From: Limnephilus marmoratus
Lineage: Eukaryota > Arthropoda > Insecta > Trichoptera > Limnephilidae
Reading direction: 5' to 3'
Length of the DNA stretch: 64,000 nucleotides
NCBI GenBank assembly: GCA_917880885.1
Contig: OU862913.1
Location: 39,837,460-39,901,459, forward strand
Shown here: positions 62,802 to 64,000 of the stretch, piece by piece
Position numbering within the stretch: the first letter of the stretch is position 1
How the letters are laid out: every line of letters begins with the position of its first letter
Notes under the pieces: model-generated
Database searches by the model: none
Seen by the model: the letters and a program-made list of their open reading frames with translations, nothing else
Told to the model about the DNA's origin: nothing
Made by a program: the position numbers and the translations under genes

Positions 62802-62885
62802 GTAAGTTACAAATATTAGGTAGCTTTATTTAAAACCAAAAATGTTAATTTATTTATCGAAAAAACTATTATTAATCTTACTTCA
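62802..62885 (+). other. Start of intron 16
   Basis: Donor GTAAGT at 62802; AT-rich. No further exon recognised to the window end. Confidence 0.6.
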
Positions 62886-63175
62886 TCCTCACAGGAGGCC
62901 CATGAGGAAAATAATTTCCCTCAGGGCCTATGTCATTTTTGGAGATATTGTGCGGAGGGCCTTATAAAGGAAACGAAGAACATTAAGTTTCGGGAAGGAA
63001 AAAGATGTGATAGGGAACAGTGTGTCCAGGAGTGACGGAATATAAATCTATCCCTCTCGGGCGGTATAAGACGATAGATCCAGAGAGACCAGCTGGAGGG
63101 GTCAGAGGGTCTCCCCAAACCTGCCCTTTCCTGATCTTGCCCGCCACGTAGGGTAGAGTGGGGATGGTTGAAACA
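62886..63175 (-). repeat. Poly-A retroposon family R1, diverged copy
   Basis: On the minus strand the end region reads ATGACATAGGCCCTGAGGGA, AATTATTTTCCTCATGGGCC and TCCTGTGAGGAT, as in family R1. The upstream part (CTCTGGATCTATCGTC, CACTCCTGGACACACTG) is diverged. It could be a sister subfamily. Confidence 0.6.
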
Positions 63176-63238
63176 CTTTTACTTTAACTATGTGTAGTAA
63201 TATTTCTTTCGTATTTATGGATAAGATGTTTATACTAG

Positions 63239-63705
63239 ACTAGCTGGTACCCGGCATGCGTTGCTATGCCATTTAATAAAGAAATTGTTTCTCTCTGCGT
63301 GTCCTTTCCCATTCATTCCGTTCACCTTCCGCCTCCCCTTCCTCTGCCGCGTCTTCTTCCCCTCTCATGTTCCCATTCAGCATCCTCCACCTTCTCTATA
63401 CCCACTCCACTCCCCTCTTCTCCCGTCCCGCGAACCCCCCTCTCGAGTTCCCCTCCCCCTCCCGGGTTTCCCTCCCCCCTCGAGCAATCCATATATTCAT
63501 TCCCGGTACATTCAGTTTTCAAACAGCTCGCGTGCCACCTATTGCAATATTTTTATACAAATTTCGTAATACCAGAGCTCACAAGTAGTTTTATAGAAAC
63601 CTTGTTCTGACAATAACGAACACAAAAATAAAAGAATTATGAAGTTTGGTCCAGTCGTTCGGAAGTAATGCGCGTACATACATTTCGGCGATTCATTTTT
63701 ATAGA
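63239..63705 (+). repeat. Retroposon family R2
   Basis: ACTAGCTGGTACCCGGCATGCG, AATAAAGAAATTGTTTCTCTCTGCG, C/T-rich core (63310-63490), TCCCGGTACATTCAGTTTTC, CGCGTGCCACCTATTGCA and ATACAAATTTCGTAATACC. A (GATA)n microsatellite (63711-63745) follows. Confidence 0.75.
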
Positions 63706-63745
63706 AGAAGAAGATAGATAGATAGAAGATAGATGTCTATGATCT

Positions 63746-64000
63746 ATCTAGTTATCAAATTAAATTAATTGGATGGTTACAACTTGTACAGGTAAGCTAC
63801 AATAACCACTTAAGACGATGGGGAAATCTGTTTCAATTATCCCCATAGTGTGGACGATTGAAACAGTATGTGGGGATAATTGAAACACTCTAAATATCTT
63901 TGGAATAATTGGAGTAATTTTAATCAATGTTAAACATTTTCTTTATTATAACAGTACTCAATGAGATCATAAATACTGATTAAACTTATCGCAAGTATTT
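63746..64000. other. Window end, repeat-like non-coding sequence
   Basis: The motif GTGGGGATAATTGAAACACT (about 63870) resembles GTGGGGATGGTTGAAACACTT at 63158-63178, so the R2 copy may sit inside another repeat. No gene. Confidence 0.5.

Larger units (their letters stand above)
58420..60630 (+). mobile_element. ORF1-only LINE derivative inserted in intron 13
   Basis: Intron 13 is 2520 bases while its homologues (9, 11) are 306 and 309. The homologous sequence stops after CTCCCTCGTCACCACAAT (58422) and resumes at ACCATCATTGCAAAAGGC (60631), so an insert of about 2.2 kb is defined. It begins with a 5' UTR-like part, carries one LINE ORF1, then about 950 bases of 3' UTR with CT-rich blocks, and ends with an (AAATA)n tail. 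No endonuclease or RT is present between ORF1 and the tail. This is comparable to half-LINE (HAL1-type) derivatives known in mammals. ACAAT flanks both sides and may be the target duplication. Confidence 0.8.

Noticed and set aside
1..64000. CRISPR arrays, operons, prophage or bacterial defence systems
   Set aside because: The sequence is that of an animal nuclear genome; the tandem repeats present lack repeat-spacer structure.

Overview
This is nuclear DNA of an insect, probably a moth or butterfly (inference). It is AT-rich, has split genes with GT-AG introns, and is crowded with LTR retrotransposons, Jockey/CR1-like LINE tails, tRNA-derived SINEs, hAT and mariner derivatives and fold-back elements. 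The order-level guess rests on frequent short TAGGTACCTA-like words and on repeat families that resemble ones familiar from Lepidoptera; no bacterial or viral gene organisation is present.

The one clear host gene runs on the + strand from 24235 to beyond the right edge. Sixteen exons can be assigned: a signal-peptide exon (24235-24301), seven pairs of exons that each encode one clip domain (40500-61143), and a Cys-containing linker exon (62650-62801). They join in frame to 487 residues. Every clip domain is split by a phase-0 intron between Cys3 and Cys4, and consecutive domains are separated by phase-1 introns, so the array is made of duplicable 1-1 modules. Intron sequence is also shared between units. 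The sixth clip domain has lost Cys2 (Tyr) and Cys4 (Ser) together; these are disulfide partners in known clip folds. The closest known architecture is the multi-clip serine protease or serine protease homologue group (masquerade type), but the protease-like domain lies outside the window.

Layout. 1-6365: inverted SINE copies, a tRNA-derived SINE and a decayed Ty1/copia element (minus strand) interrupted by a SINE. 6372-8499: a non-autonomous LTR element with two 962-bp LTRs around only 204 bp. 8500-24234: repeats only, including a minisatellite (11511-11945), retroposons with pyrimidine-rich cores, a 1.0-kb hAT element with a clean 8-bp target duplication, and a degenerate tandem repeat carrying hairpins. 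24302-40499 is the very long first intron of the clip gene, filled with LINE tails, two hAT elements, several long inverted repeats, and a relic of a recurring insect ORF family. 40604-48767 is intron 2, almost wholly a young intact BEL/Pao retrotransposon with 5-bp target duplications. 48768-62801 holds the remaining clip exons; their introns host LINE relics, an ORF1-only LINE derivative and a palindromic mariner derivative. 62802-64000 holds retroposon relics and no recognised exon.

Most of the window is transposon-derived. The new biology is most likely in the seven-clip gene, its co-ordinated cysteine loss, and the very recent LTR insertions around and within it.
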